26,448 nucleotides of DNA from DASUMF01 sp040510575. Lineage in GTDB: Bacteria; Actinomycetota; Acidimicrobiia; IMCC26256; DASPTH01. The notes beneath the pieces were generated by a model. It had not been told where the DNA came from, ran no database searches, and worked only from the letters and a program-made list of their open reading frames with translations. Made by a program: the position numbers and the translations under genes. Below, piece after piece: positions 6,515 through 14,189 of this stretch (its first letter is position 1; each line of letters starts with the position of its first letter). The stretch is from NCBI GenBank assembly GCA_040510575.1, contig JBEVIU010000106.1, positions 1 to 26,448 on the forward strand. The letters are read 5' to 3'.

Positions 6515-7705
6515 TCAGTTGCGCGGAACACTGCTCCAGGGTTGGCCCTTGAACGGGTCGGGCTCTCGCGGGAGGCCGAGCACGCGCTCCCCGATGATGT
6601 TGCGCTGGATCGCCGACGTGCCTCCGGCGATGGTGCCTGCGGGGCTCCCGATCAGTCCACGCTGGGGCGACCAGTGATCGCGGTCGGACGGTCCGTAGCC
6701 CTCGATGAGCATGCCGTCGGCGCCCAGGAGGTCGACCGTGAGCTCGGCGATGCGTTGACCGAGCTCCGAGCCGGCGAGCTTCCCGATCGAACCCTCGGCA
6801 CCCGCCTTGCCCTGGGCGCGAGCGACGGTCGCGCGCAACATGGTGAGCCGTTGCGCTTCCGCTTCGATCCACAGCCGCACGAGTGCATCGCGTCGCACGA
6901 GCACACTCGGCGACGTCTGGTCGGCACGCCCCTGCCATGCCTCGACGGCGCGCGCGATGGCACCCGAGCCGCGCTCCGGCGTTCCGCCGAAGTTGTACCG
7001 CTCGTTCATGAGCGTCGTGTTCGACACGGCCCAGCCCTGGCCGACATCACCCAGTCGCTCGGAGTCGGGGATGCGCGCGTCGGCGATGAACACCTCGTTG
7101 AACGACGCGCCGCCGTCCATCTGACGCAGCGGTCGCACGGTCACCGCCGCTTGGCTCATGTCGAGCACGAAGTACGTGAGGCCCGCGTGCTTCGCGACAT
7201 CAGGATCGGTGCGGGCGAGCAGCAACCCGTAGCGCGCCAGGTGACCGCGCGTCGTCCACACCTTCTGGCCGTTCACCCGCCACTCGTCGCCGTCAAGCTC
7301 CGCGCGCGTGGCCAACCCGGCGAGGTCCGACCCCGAACCCGGCTCGCTGAACAGCTGACACCAGATGTCCTCGCACGTGAAGATGCGGCGGAGGTAGCGG
7401 TCCTGCTGGTCGTCGGTGCCGTAGGCGACGAGTGTCGCCGAACCCTGGCCGTACGCGGTCGTGTTGAGCATCCGACCGCTCGGCGCGCCGGCTTCGTGCA
7501 ACTGCCGATCGACCACGCTCTGGAGCGCGATCGGCCCCGCCACGCCGCCACGACCGACCGGGAAGTGCACCCAGGCCAGGCCGGCGTCGAACTGCGCGCC
7601 GAGGAAGGTGGTCATGTCGGTGGTCTGCGGAGGAAACGACGCGAGGAGCTGCTCGACCCTCCGTTCGATCTCCACTCCCGGCTCTGCTGTCGAGGTGTCG
7701 TCCAT
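6515..7705 (-). CDS. Acyl-CoA dehydrogenase (ACAD), 396 aa
   Basis: A flavoprotein that introduces the alpha-beta double bond of acyl-CoA thioesters. Seen are the FAD/substrate loop CQLFSEPGSGSDLAG (~residues 116-130), GQKVWTTRGHLARYGLLLART, the NERYNFGG helix with E235, and the C-terminal GTSAIQRNIIGERVLGLPREP. At the position of the MCAD catalytic Glu (EGT) this protein has Gly (GGT), so the base is probably E235, which by my alignment matches the isovaleryl-CoA-dehydrogenase position. The open frame runs upstream to 8278 over the DinB gene, but ATG 7705 gives a normal ACAD N-terminus. It is a close relative of the ACAD at 10079-11422 and may form a heteromeric enzyme with a partner subunit. 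It is divergent from the DinB gene with 42 nt between starts. Confidence 0.9.
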   Translation of the reverse strand: MDDTSTAEPGVEIERRVEQLLASFPPQTTDMTTFLGAQFDAGLAWVHFPVGRGGVAGPIALQSVVDRQLHEAGAPSGRMLNTTAYGQGSATLVAYGTDDQQDRYLRRIFTCEDIWCQLFSEPGSGSDLAGLATRAELDGDEWRVNGQKVWTTRGHLARYGLLLARTDPDVAKHAGLTYFVLDMSQAAVTVRPLRQMDGGASFNEVFIADARIPDSERLGDVGQGWAVSNTTLMNERYNFGGTPERGSGAIARAVEAWQGRADQTSPSVLVRRDALVRLWIEAEAQRLTMLRATVARAQGKAGAEGSIGKLAGSELGQRIAELTVDLLGADGMLIEGYGPSDRDHWSPQRGLIGSPAGTIAGGTSAIQRNIIGERVLGLPREPDPFKGQPWSSVPRN

Positions 7706-7747
7706 CGGGTGGAATACTGGCCCTCCCCCGCCCCGGAGGACCACTCG

Positions 7748-8275
7748 ATGGACGCCACCGCACTGCTCGTGGAGCTCTACGGCCGGATCCCACCGCTCGT
7801 CAGCGGCGCGGTCGACGGCCTCGATGCCGACGCGCTGACATGGAGATCCGATCCCAGCGACAACTCGATCGGCTGGCTCGTCTGGCACCTCACCCGTGTG
7901 CAGGACCACCACGTGGCGGAGCTCCTCGACGATGCGCAGGTCTGGACGTCGGCTGACTGGTCCGATCGGTTCGGACTCGAGCCCGAGCCGTCGAACACCG
8001 GGTACGGCCACACTCCCGCCGAGGCCGCGCTCGTGAGGCCCGACAGCGCCGACGCGCTCCTCGAGTACTTCGCCGCGGTCGACCGCCGCACGCTCGCGAT
8101 CCTCAACGACCTCACCGGCGCGGATCTCGACCGCGTCGTCGACTACCGCTGGGATCCGCCGGTGACGCTCGGCGTGCGCCTCGTGAGCATCGCCGACGAT
8201 TCGCTGCAGCACGTCGGCCAGGCGGCGTACCTGCGCGGTCAGTTCGAACGGTCCCGTTCCGGGCAACCGGCATGA
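7748..8275 (+). CDS. DinB/DUF664-family (mycothiol-dependent type) protein
   Basis: A 175-residue four-helix protein of the DinB-like superfamily. The metal-binding histidines are recognisable: H47 in WLVWHLTR, H54 or H55 in VQDHH, and H155 in SLQHVGQ. In actinobacteria this DUF664 branch includes mycothiol-dependent S-transferases and maleylpyruvate isomerase relatives, which use a divalent metal in the cytosol. The ATG has a strong ribosome-binding site (GGAGGA, 8 nt upstream). The stop overlaps the start of the SDR gene by four bases (ATGA at 8272-8275), so the two are translationally coupled. The exact substrate cannot be read from the sequence; detoxification of an electrophilic intermediate is a guess from family knowledge. 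Confidence 0.8.
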   Translation: MDATALLVELYGRIPPLVSGAVDGLDADALTWRSDPSDNSIGWLVWHLTRVQDHHVAELLDDAQVWTSADWSDRFGLEPEPSNTGYGHTPAEAALVRPDSADALLEYFAAVDRRTLAILNDLTGADLDRVVDYRWDPPVTLGVRLVSIADDSLQHVGQAAYLRGQFERSRSGQPA

Positions 8276-9096
8276 CACCGCACCGCGCGCCGTCGAACGA
8301 CCTCGACGACAAGGTCGCGATCGTCACCGGCGCGAGCCGCGGGATCGGTCGCCAGCTCTCGGTCGAGCTGGCCCGGCGCGGCGCGAAGGTCGTGGTCGCG
8401 GCGCGCACGGTGGAACCGAGGCGCCGACTCCCCGGCACGATCGGCGAGACCTTGCAGCTCATCGAGGACGCCGGCGGCACCGCGATCGCGGTGCAGGCCG
8501 ACGTCACGCAGGTCGACGACCTCGACCGCCTCATGGCCGCAACGATCGACGCGTACGGCCGTCTCGACATCCTGGTCAACAACGCGGCCGACACGCAGGG
8601 CAGCGCGGCACCCATCGACGAGTACCCGCGCGATTCCTGGCTCCACCAGTTCGCCGCAAACGTGCACGCGCCGTTCACGCTGATGGCGCTCGCGGTGCCT
8701 CACCTCCGCGCGCAGGGCGGCGGCGTGATCGTCAACGTCACCTCAGGTGCAGGCGACATGGTGCCGTTCGCTGGTCCGTCCCACGGTCCGACCGACGACG
8801 ACCCGATCCAGCTCGGCACCCTCCTCGGCTACGCCACGACCAAGGCGGCGCTGAACCGCCTCACCAACGCGCTCGCGCCCGACCTCGCCGCGCACAACAT
8901 CGCGGTCGCGTGCGTCGACCCCGGGTTCACGCGCACCGAGCTGGTCGACCTGCTCGCCGAGCGTGGCTTCGTCGACTCGGAGACGGCCGCGCCGATGGAC
9001 ACACCGGTGCAGACCATCATGCAGATCATCACCGCCGAGGACCCGTTCGTCTTCGCGGGCCAGGTGGTGCGCGCCCAGCCCTTGCCCGAAGCCTGA
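8272..9096 (+). CDS. Short-chain dehydrogenase/reductase (SDR)
   Basis: A 274-residue classical SDR. Features seen are the cofactor motif TGASRGIG (19-26), NNAA (103-106), N130, S158 and the Y187-ATT-K191 catalytic pair. The spacing between Ser158 and Tyr187 is about 29 residues, roughly twice the usual, because of an inserted loop (FAGPSHGPTDDDP). R45 after the second strand (AARTVEP) leans towards NADP(H). It would interconvert a hydroxyl and a carbonyl, possibly a 3-hydroxyacyl-CoA or an alcohol intermediate. It starts inside the DinB stop codon (ATGA overlap) and converges with the aldo/keto reductase gene, 23 nt separating the stops. Confidence 0.88.
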   Translation: MTPHRAPSNDLDDKVAIVTGASRGIGRQLSVELARRGAKVVVAARTVEPRRRLPGTIGETLQLIEDAGGTAIAVQADVTQVDDLDRLMAATIDAYGRLDILVNNAADTQGSAAPIDEYPRDSWLHQFAANVHAPFTLMALAVPHLRAQGGGVIVNVTSGAGDMVPFAGPSHGPTDDDPIQLGTLLGYATTKAALNRLTNALAPDLAAHNIAVACVDPGFTRTELVDLLAERGFVDSETAAPMDTPVQTIMQIITAEDPFVFAGQVVRAQPLPEA

Positions 9097-9101
9097 GCCT
9101 C

Positions 9102-9121
9102 GACCGGTCGAACGATCGGTC
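9102..9121. terminator. Weak hairpin between SDR and aldo/keto reductase genes
   Basis: GACCGG and TCGGTC pair (one G-T pair) across an 8-nt loop that can itself pair further. It lies in the 23-nt gap between two convergent genes and overlaps the AKR stop. Position argues for a terminator; the stem is short. Confidence 0.3.
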
Positions 9122-10076
9122 AGCGCGCCCAGCGTGAGGCGTCGCTCAACCGCTTGACCAGCACAGGATCGAGCTCCAGCTCGAAGCCCTCCATGTTCTG
9201 CTCGTACTGCTCGAAGGTGCGCGGCCCGATGATCACGGACGTCACGCCCCGACGCGCGAGCACCCACGCGAGGGCGACGGCCGTCGGCGTTGCACCGACC
9301 TCTGCTGCGACCTTGCCGACGGCCTCCGCGGTGGCGAGGTTCTGCTCGTCGAGCATCTGCCCGGCCCAACCCACGCCGCGGCCGGCGCGACTGTCGGACG
9401 GCGGCTCCTCGCCCTTGCGGTACTTGCCGGTGAGGACGCCGCCGCCGAGCGGGCTGTAGACCATCGTGCCGAGCCCGTGGCGCTGGCATGCAGGCAGGAC
9501 GTCGTCCTCGATCTGGCGTGCCACGAGCGAGTAGCGGGGCTGGAGACTCACGAACGGCGTGGTGCCCGCCTTGTCGGCGGCCCACTGCGCCTCGACGATC
9601 TGCGAGCCGGTCCAATTCGAGCACCCGAGGTAGCGCACCTTCCCCTGCTCGACGAAGCCGTGCAGCGTGGCCATCGTCTCCTCGATCGGCGTGTCGGCAT
9701 CAGGGGCGTGGCACTGGTACACGTCGACGTAGTCGGTGTCGAGCCGACGAAGGCTCTTCTCGAGCGCGCGCGTGAGGTACTTGCGACCGAGGCCGCGGTC
9801 GTTCGGTCCGTCGCCGATGGGCATGAAACCCTTCGTCGCGAGCACGACGTCGTCGCGCTTCGACTTGATCGCGCGCCCCACGACCTCCTCCGACTCACCA
9901 CCGGTGTACATGTTGGCGGTATCGATGAAGTTGCTGCCCGAGTCGAGGAAGGCGTCGATGGTCCGACGGCTCTCCTGCTCGTCGCACGGAGCGGTCGACG
10001 AGTGACCGAACATCATTGCGCCGAGGCACGCGCGCGACACGTGCAAGCCCGAACGGCCGAGCGTGCGGTACTCCAC
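9120..10076 (-). CDS. Aldo/keto reductase
   Basis: A 318-residue NADPH-dependent oxidoreductase of the AKR superfamily ((beta/alpha)8 barrel). The catalytic tetrad is complete: D52 and Y57 in FIDTANMY, K82 in LATKG, and H123 in YQCHAPD. The start is GTG 10076, with GGAG about 10 nt upstream, and the N-terminus EYRTLGRSGLHVSRACLG is typical. Only 2 nt separate it from the stop of the upstream ACAD, so it is the last gene of a three-gene operon. It may reduce an aldehyde or ketone produced from the ACAD pathway, but the substrate is unknown. Confidence 0.92.
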   Translation of the reverse strand: MEYRTLGRSGLHVSRACLGAMMFGHSSTAPCDEQESRRTIDAFLDSGSNFIDTANMYTGGESEEVVGRAIKSKRDDVVLATKGFMPIGDGPNDRGLGRKYLTRALEKSLRRLDTDYVDVYQCHAPDADTPIEETMATLHGFVEQGKVRYLGCSNWTGSQIVEAQWAADKAGTTPFVSLQPRYSLVARQIEDDVLPACQRHGLGTMVYSPLGGGVLTGKYRKGEEPPSDSRAGRGVGWAGQMLDEQNLATAEAVGKVAAEVGATPTAVALAWVLARRGVTSVIIGPRTFEQYEQNMEGFELELDPVLVKRLSDASRWAR

Positions 10077-10078
10077 GG

Positions 10079-11422
10079 TCAGTTCTCCGTGCCGGTGGGC
10101 ATCGTGTTGTGGCGAACCTGGTTGAACGGCACCTTGCTGTCGAGCGACGGCTCACGCGGCAGACCGAGCACGCGCTCGCTGATGATGTTGCGCTGGATCT
10201 CGCTGGTGCCCGACAGGATGCTGCCGGCCTGACGGAACAGGTAGCCGAGTCCTCGCCCCTCGGACGAACGGTCGTCGGTCTCCCACACCGTTGCCGGCGT
10301 TCCGGCGATCACCATCGAGATGTCACTGCGCCGCACCTGATTGCTCGAGTTGAACAGCTTGAGGAAGGATCCGGCGGGCGGTGGCAGCACACCCTTGCCC
10401 ATCCCCTGCGCGACGCGCGGACCGAGGTGACTTCCGACCTTCGCCGCCACGTACGCCTCGGCGACGAGTTGACGGGTGTACGGGTCCTTCGCCTTTGCGT
10501 TGGCATCGGCGAGCTCGACGAGGTCGTCGCGGCGGGCGCCGCGTCCCTCCATCGGTGCCGGCTCGCCGCCCATCGCGCCTTCGCCCTGCGTGCCGCTGTA
10601 CGGCTGCGCCCAGTACTGCGATCCCCCGCCCACGGAGTTGCGCTCGTGCACGAGCAGGCGTGAAGCGACCGTCCAGCCGTCGTTGAGCGTGCCGAGGAGG
10701 TGGTCGGCCGGGATCCGCACGTCGGTGAAGAACTCCTGGCAGAAGCCGGTGGAGCCGGTCACGAGGCGCAACGGCATCACTTCGAGGCCCGGGGTGTGCA
10801 CCGGGCACATGAACACGCTGATGCCGCTGTGCTTCGGGACGTCCCAGTTGGTGCGCGCCACGAGGAGGCCGTAGTCGCCGGTCTCCCCGAGGCTCGTCCA
10901 GATCTTGGAGCCGTTGATGACCCACTCGTCGCCGTCGCGGTCGGCCCGGGTGAGCACGCTCGCGAGGTCGGAGCCGCCGGTGGGCTCCGACAGGAACTGG
11001 ATCCAGATGTTCTCGCCCGTGAGGAAGCCCCGGATGTGGCGCTCCTTCTGCTCCTCGGTGCCGAACTCGAGGATCGTCGGGCCGATCATGCCGAAGGTCA
11101 TGCCGTACGCACCGAGCCCCGAGAGGTCGTAGCCCCTGCACTCCGCGTTGAACGCGTGCATGTGCTTCGCAGTGAGGCCCTGGCCGCCGTACTCAGCGGG
11201 GTACGCGACGCCGGCAAAGCCACCGTCGTAGATGATCCCCTGCAGCGCCTTCGTGCGCAGCAGGTAGTTGTCGCTGTCGAGGTTCTGATCTTGCAATCGG
11301 CGCGTGACCGGGTCGTCGTTGCCTGTCGCGCCGATCTTCGGGAGATGCTCCGGGATCCACGCCGCTGCGCGCGCCCGGAACGACTCCACACTCTCCATGG
11401 TGGTCTGCCCTGTGGTGCTCAT
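10079..11422 (-). CDS. Acyl-CoA dehydrogenase, large subunit type (447 aa)
   Basis: A 447-residue ACAD. Seen are the substrate/FAD loop QFLSEPTGGSDLAS (142-155), INGSKIWTSLGETGDYGLLVART, and the C-terminal GTSEIQRNIISERVLGLPREP. The MCAD-type catalytic Glu is Ser here (SGT), so the likely base is E260 in LVHERNSVGG. An Ala/Pro/Gly-rich insert (QGEGAMGGEPAPMEGRGARR) interrupts the C-terminal helical domain. ATG 11422 has AGGAG about 9 nt upstream. It starts 11 nt after the small ACAD stop and is followed by the AKR after 2 nt. Adjacent long and short ACADs are the hallmark of the ChsE-type alpha2beta2 heterotetramers of mycobacterial cholesterol side-chain degradation, so I infer a heteromeric enzyme. 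Confidence 0.9.
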   Translation of the reverse strand: MSTTGQTTMESVESFRARAAAWIPEHLPKIGATGNDDPVTRRLQDQNLDSDNYLLRTKALQGIIYDGGFAGVAYPAEYGGQGLTAKHMHAFNAECRGYDLSGLGAYGMTFGMIGPTILEFGTEEQKERHIRGFLTGENIWIQFLSEPTGGSDLASVLTRADRDGDEWVINGSKIWTSLGETGDYGLLVARTNWDVPKHSGISVFMCPVHTPGLEVMPLRLVTGSTGFCQEFFTDVRIPADHLLGTLNDGWTVASRLLVHERNSVGGGSQYWAQPYSGTQGEGAMGGEPAPMEGRGARRDDLVELADANAKAKDPYTRQLVAEAYVAAKVGSHLGPRVAQGMGKGVLPPPAGSFLKLFNSSNQVRRSDISMVIAGTPATVWETDDRSSEGRGLGYLFRQAGSILSGTSEIQRNIISERVLGLPREPSLDSKVPFNQVRHNTMPTGTEN

Positions 11423-11433
11423 CGACGTCGCTC

Positions 11434-12561
11434 CTACATCCCGATGAGCGCGGCGACGCGCTCACGGTGCTGACTGACCGATCCGTACAACACCGCGTTC
11501 TGCGCGACGCGCCGCAGATAGAGGTGCAGATCGTGCTCCCAGGTGACGCCGATGCCGCCGTGGAGCTGCACGCAGTCCTGGATGATCGCGGGACAGCGGT
11601 CGGCGATGTACGCCTTCGCGACGCTGACCAGTTCGCTCGCGTCGTCGGCGTCGGCCTGCACGGCTTTGGCGCTGGCCGTGACGGTGCCGTGGCACGCCTC
11701 GAGCCACGTGCGCATGTCGGCGAACCGGTGCTTCAACGCCTGGTACGACCCGATCGGCCGACCGAACGCGATGCGGTCCTTGGCGTACTCGAGCGTGAAG
11801 TCGAGCACCGTCGACGTCGCACCGACGGTCTCGGCGTTCTGCAGCACGAGCGCAACCTGCATCTGCCGCTCGACGTCGTCACCAGCGTCGCCGACGACAC
11901 CGACCACTGCGCTCGACGGCACGGCGACGTCGGCGAAGTCAACTCGTCCGAACTGGCGCGTGAAGTCGAGCGAGCCGAGCTTGGTGATCGACACGCCCGC
12001 CGCGTCGGCGGGGACGAGGAACTGTGAGAGACCGTCGCCGGTGCGTGCAGTGACGAGCAGGAGGTCGGCAGCCATCGCATCCTGCACGAAGGTCTTCGTG
12101 CCCGCGAGCACCCAGCCGTCGCCGGCCTCGGTGGCCGTGAGCTTCACGCCCGCCGCGTCCCACGAGGCGTCTTCCTCGGCGAACGCCCACGTGGCGATGA
12201 GCTCGCCCGAGACCAGCCCGGGCAGCACCTCGGCGCGCTGCTCAGCGCTCCCCGACCGGACGATCGCCTCGGCGACCACGTTCACGGGGACCAGCGGTCC
12301 CGGCGACACGAGCCGGCCCATCTCCTCTGCGACCAGCACGAGGTCGAGCAGGCCGTCGCCGCTCACGCTGCCGCCGCCGTCGTCCTCGGGGACGAGCGTG
12401 GCGGTCCACCCCAGCTCAGCGCCCTTGCGCCAGTAGTGGCGCTCGAAGCTGACCTCGGCGTCGTGCAGCCGTCGCACCTCGACGATCGGGCACTCCGCTT
12501 CGAGGAAACGACGGGTCGTCTCGACGAACAGCTCCTGATCAGCGCTCAGATCCAGGTCCAT
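11434..12561 (-). CDS. Acyl-CoA dehydrogenase, small subunit type (375 aa)
   Basis: The first gene of the ACAD-ACAD-AKR operon. Its N-terminal helical domain starts MDLDLSADQELFVETTRRFL. The middle beta-domain is recognisable but lacks the usual T-E-P-x-x-G-S-D loop (it has FAEEDASWD instead). The C-terminus keeps E244 in QNAETVGA, R268 in FGRPIGSYQALKH and QLHGGIGVTWEHDLHLYLRR. The loss of the canonical FAD-loop motif together with the retained C-terminal motifs is what is seen in the short partner of ChsE-type heterotetramers. I take E244 as the candidate base from memory of that family. The ATG has AAGGGAG upstream. Whether it works with the 10079 or the 6515 partner cannot be told. Confidence 0.88.
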   Translation of the reverse strand: MDLDLSADQELFVETTRRFLEAECPIVEVRRLHDAEVSFERHYWRKGAELGWTATLVPEDDGGGSVSGDGLLDLVLVAEEMGRLVSPGPLVPVNVVAEAIVRSGSAEQRAEVLPGLVSGELIATWAFAEEDASWDAAGVKLTATEAGDGWVLAGTKTFVQDAMAADLLLVTARTGDGLSQFLVPADAAGVSITKLGSLDFTRQFGRVDFADVAVPSSAVVGVVGDAGDDVERQMQVALVLQNAETVGATSTVLDFTLEYAKDRIAFGRPIGSYQALKHRFADMRTWLEACHGTVTASAKAVQADADDASELVSVAKAYIADRCPAIIQDCVQLHGGIGVTWEHDLHLYLRRVAQNAVLYGSVSQHRERVAALIGM

Positions 12562-12643
12562 CGTTGTTGTGCTCCCTTGACGTTCGGTTGCCTGCAGCTC
12601 GCCGTGTTTGCACTCCGTACAGCTTTCTAGCGCAGACGCGACG

Positions 12644-12675
12644 GAGCCGGGCTGTCCGAAACGACAGCCCGGCTC
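12644..12675 (-). terminator. 13-bp perfect hairpin after the substrate-binding protein gene
   Basis: GAGCCGGGCTGTC (12644-12656) and GACAGCCCGGCTC (12663-12675) are perfectly complementary around a 6-nt loop. It begins 29 nt beyond the minus-strand stop at 12705. There is no U-run behind it. It separates the binding-protein transcript from the ACAD operon starting at 12561; the rest of this 143-nt gap holds only the ACAD ribosome-binding site. Confidence 0.7.
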
Positions 12676-12704
12676 GCGCCGCAGAGCAGTGAACAGCGGC
12701 CGGG

Positions 12705-14060
12705 TTACGGCAGGTCCACCAACTTGCCGTTGATCGGAACCCAGGTCTTCGTCGTGGGATCGAACTCGAGCATCATCGCCTTGGACGCACCGTCGGTGCG
12801 GCCCTTGGCGAACTTCGTCGCACCGTCGTAGGTCGTCGACGAGATGAAGCTCGTGCCGAGCGCCGAGATGCCCTTGTAGAGGGACGGCGCATCCATCTTC
12901 TTCGCTCCCTCGAAACCCGCCTTGAGGATGTTGAAGAAGTCACACGCACCCGACGCTCCCGTGAGCGTCCTGGTGCTCGGCGTGGACCACGAGGCGCACT
13001 CCTCGATGGAGGAGTTGGCCGGCAGCGCCTGCTGGTCCGACAAGGGGATGTCCTGGAACGTCCACGACACCGCGATGCCCTTCTTGAGCCCGGCGCCACC
13101 GAGGGCCGCCGCGATGACCAGGCCATCGGACGTGTTGACCCCATAGTTGGGCGAGAAGTTCTGCGTCGAGGCCTGCGGCATGAACGCCGCCGGGCCCTGA
13201 CCCCCCGCGGGGGTGAACAACACCACGTTCACGCCCGCCGCCTTGAACTGCAGCACTGCGTTGCCGAGTGCCGCGTTGACATCGGAGAACGCTGCGCTGT
13301 TGATCGAGCCCGTGTACTTGAAGGACGTCACCGGGATCTTCATCTTCTTCAACTGCGCGCCCCACACCTTGTCGGCGAGGAACGGGCCTTGGCCTGAGCC
13401 GTCGTCCATCGTGACGATGCCGACGTTCGCATCCTCCGGAAAGAGGCCGGCGTCGTCCCACAACTTGATGAAGGAAGCGAACCGGCAGGTGTAGACGCTC
13501 CCAGGCGTGTACACGATCCCCGGGTACGCCTTCTGGTCGGCGCACGACGGCGGGTAGTTGGTACCGAGCACGAACGCCGGGACCTTGGCCTTGGCGTAGC
13601 AGTCGATCGCGACCTTGGTCTCGAACGCGGTCGTGTACACCGCGACGACCTTCTCGTCCTGGGTGAACGCGGCGCACTCTTTTTGCGACTGCGCGTTGTA
13701 GTCGGATGCCGACGCCGAGAAGTTGAAGAACACGCCCTCGACCTGGCAACCGTTCAGGCCACCCGCGTCGTTGAGCGCGTCGATGCCTCGGTTGTAGCCG
13801 TCGACGATCGCCTGGTCCGCGGGGACGAGCGCGCCCTGCTCCTCGGCGCCGATGCCCTCCACCGCGGCGCCGACCGAGCCGAAGTACGACATGCCGACCT
13901 TCACCGTGCCCGACTTGTCCGGGCACGTTGCTGCGGCGGCAGCACCCGCGGCCCCGGCCGTGGCGACGGGTACGGCAGCCAGCGCGGTGGCCAAGCACAG
14001 CATGGCCACGATCCCCCCGCGTCGAGCGCGAACGCCCCGCGGCTTCCGGACAACCTTCAT
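12705..14060 (-). CDS. ABC transporter substrate-binding protein, branched-chain amino acid type
   Basis: A 451-residue exported protein. The N-terminus MKVVRKPRGVRARR, a hydrophobic core (GGIVAMLCLATALAAV) and several A-x-A sites form a Sec signal peptide with cleavage near residues 33-44. No lipobox Cys is seen, so attachment to the membrane is uncertain. The mature part has the two-lobe pattern of periplasmic binding protein type 1 (KVGMSYFGSVG; DALNDAGGLNG; VYTTAFETKVAIDCYAKAKVPAFVLG), used for branched-chain amino acids, amides and many aromatic or aliphatic acids. TTG 14063 is in frame, but ATG 14060 is better spaced from GGGGGA. No permease or ATPase gene is in the window, so it is an orphan component here. 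In catabolic islands such orphans often bind the growth substrate; that is inference. Confidence 0.85.
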   Translation of the reverse strand: MKVVRKPRGVRARRGGIVAMLCLATALAAVPVATAGAAGAAAAATCPDKSGTVKVGMSYFGSVGAAVEGIGAEEQGALVPADQAIVDGYNRGIDALNDAGGLNGCQVEGVFFNFSASASDYNAQSQKECAAFTQDEKVVAVYTTAFETKVAIDCYAKAKVPAFVLGTNYPPSCADQKAYPGIVYTPGSVYTCRFASFIKLWDDAGLFPEDANVGIVTMDDGSGQGPFLADKVWGAQLKKMKIPVTSFKYTGSINSAAFSDVNAALGNAVLQFKAAGVNVVLFTPAGGQGPAAFMPQASTQNFSPNYGVNTSDGLVIAAALGGAGLKKGIAVSWTFQDIPLSDQQALPANSSIEECASWSTPSTRTLTGASGACDFFNILKAGFEGAKKMDAPSLYKGISALGTSFISSTTYDGATKFAKGRTDGASKAMMLEFDPTTKTWVPINGKLVDLP

Positions 14061-14088
14061 CAAATCCCCCAGTGGCGAATCATGTGTC

Positions 14089-14110
14089 GGCGCCGGCGGT
14101 TGCCGGCGCC
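14089..14110. terminator. 9-bp GC hairpin between CoA-transferase-like and binding-protein genes
   Basis: GGCGCCGGC (14089-14097) and GCCGGCGCC (14102-14110) pair perfectly around a GGTT loop. On the minus strand it lies 80 nt after the CoA-transferase-like stop and 29 nt before the binding-protein start. It may terminate the first transcript or be a leader structure of the second. Nothing else is evident in this 129-nt gap. Confidence 0.5.
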
Positions 14111-14189
14111 TGAAATCGCGTTCTCATGTCCTTGGTCGGACTCTGGCACAGCCTGCTTCCCTACCGCAACGCGCCCGCCGACCCCCCGT

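Noticed and set aside
7706..7747. Leaderless promoters for the divergent ACAD and DinB genes around GGAATACTGG
   Set aside because: Neither strand offers a clean TANNNT at the right distance, and the DinB gene has a strong ribosome-binding site, so I did not call a promoter.
7706..8278. N-terminal extension of the 6515-7705 acyl-CoA dehydrogenase frame
   Set aside because: It is antisense to the DinB gene; ATG 7705 gives the normal ACAD length and N-terminus.
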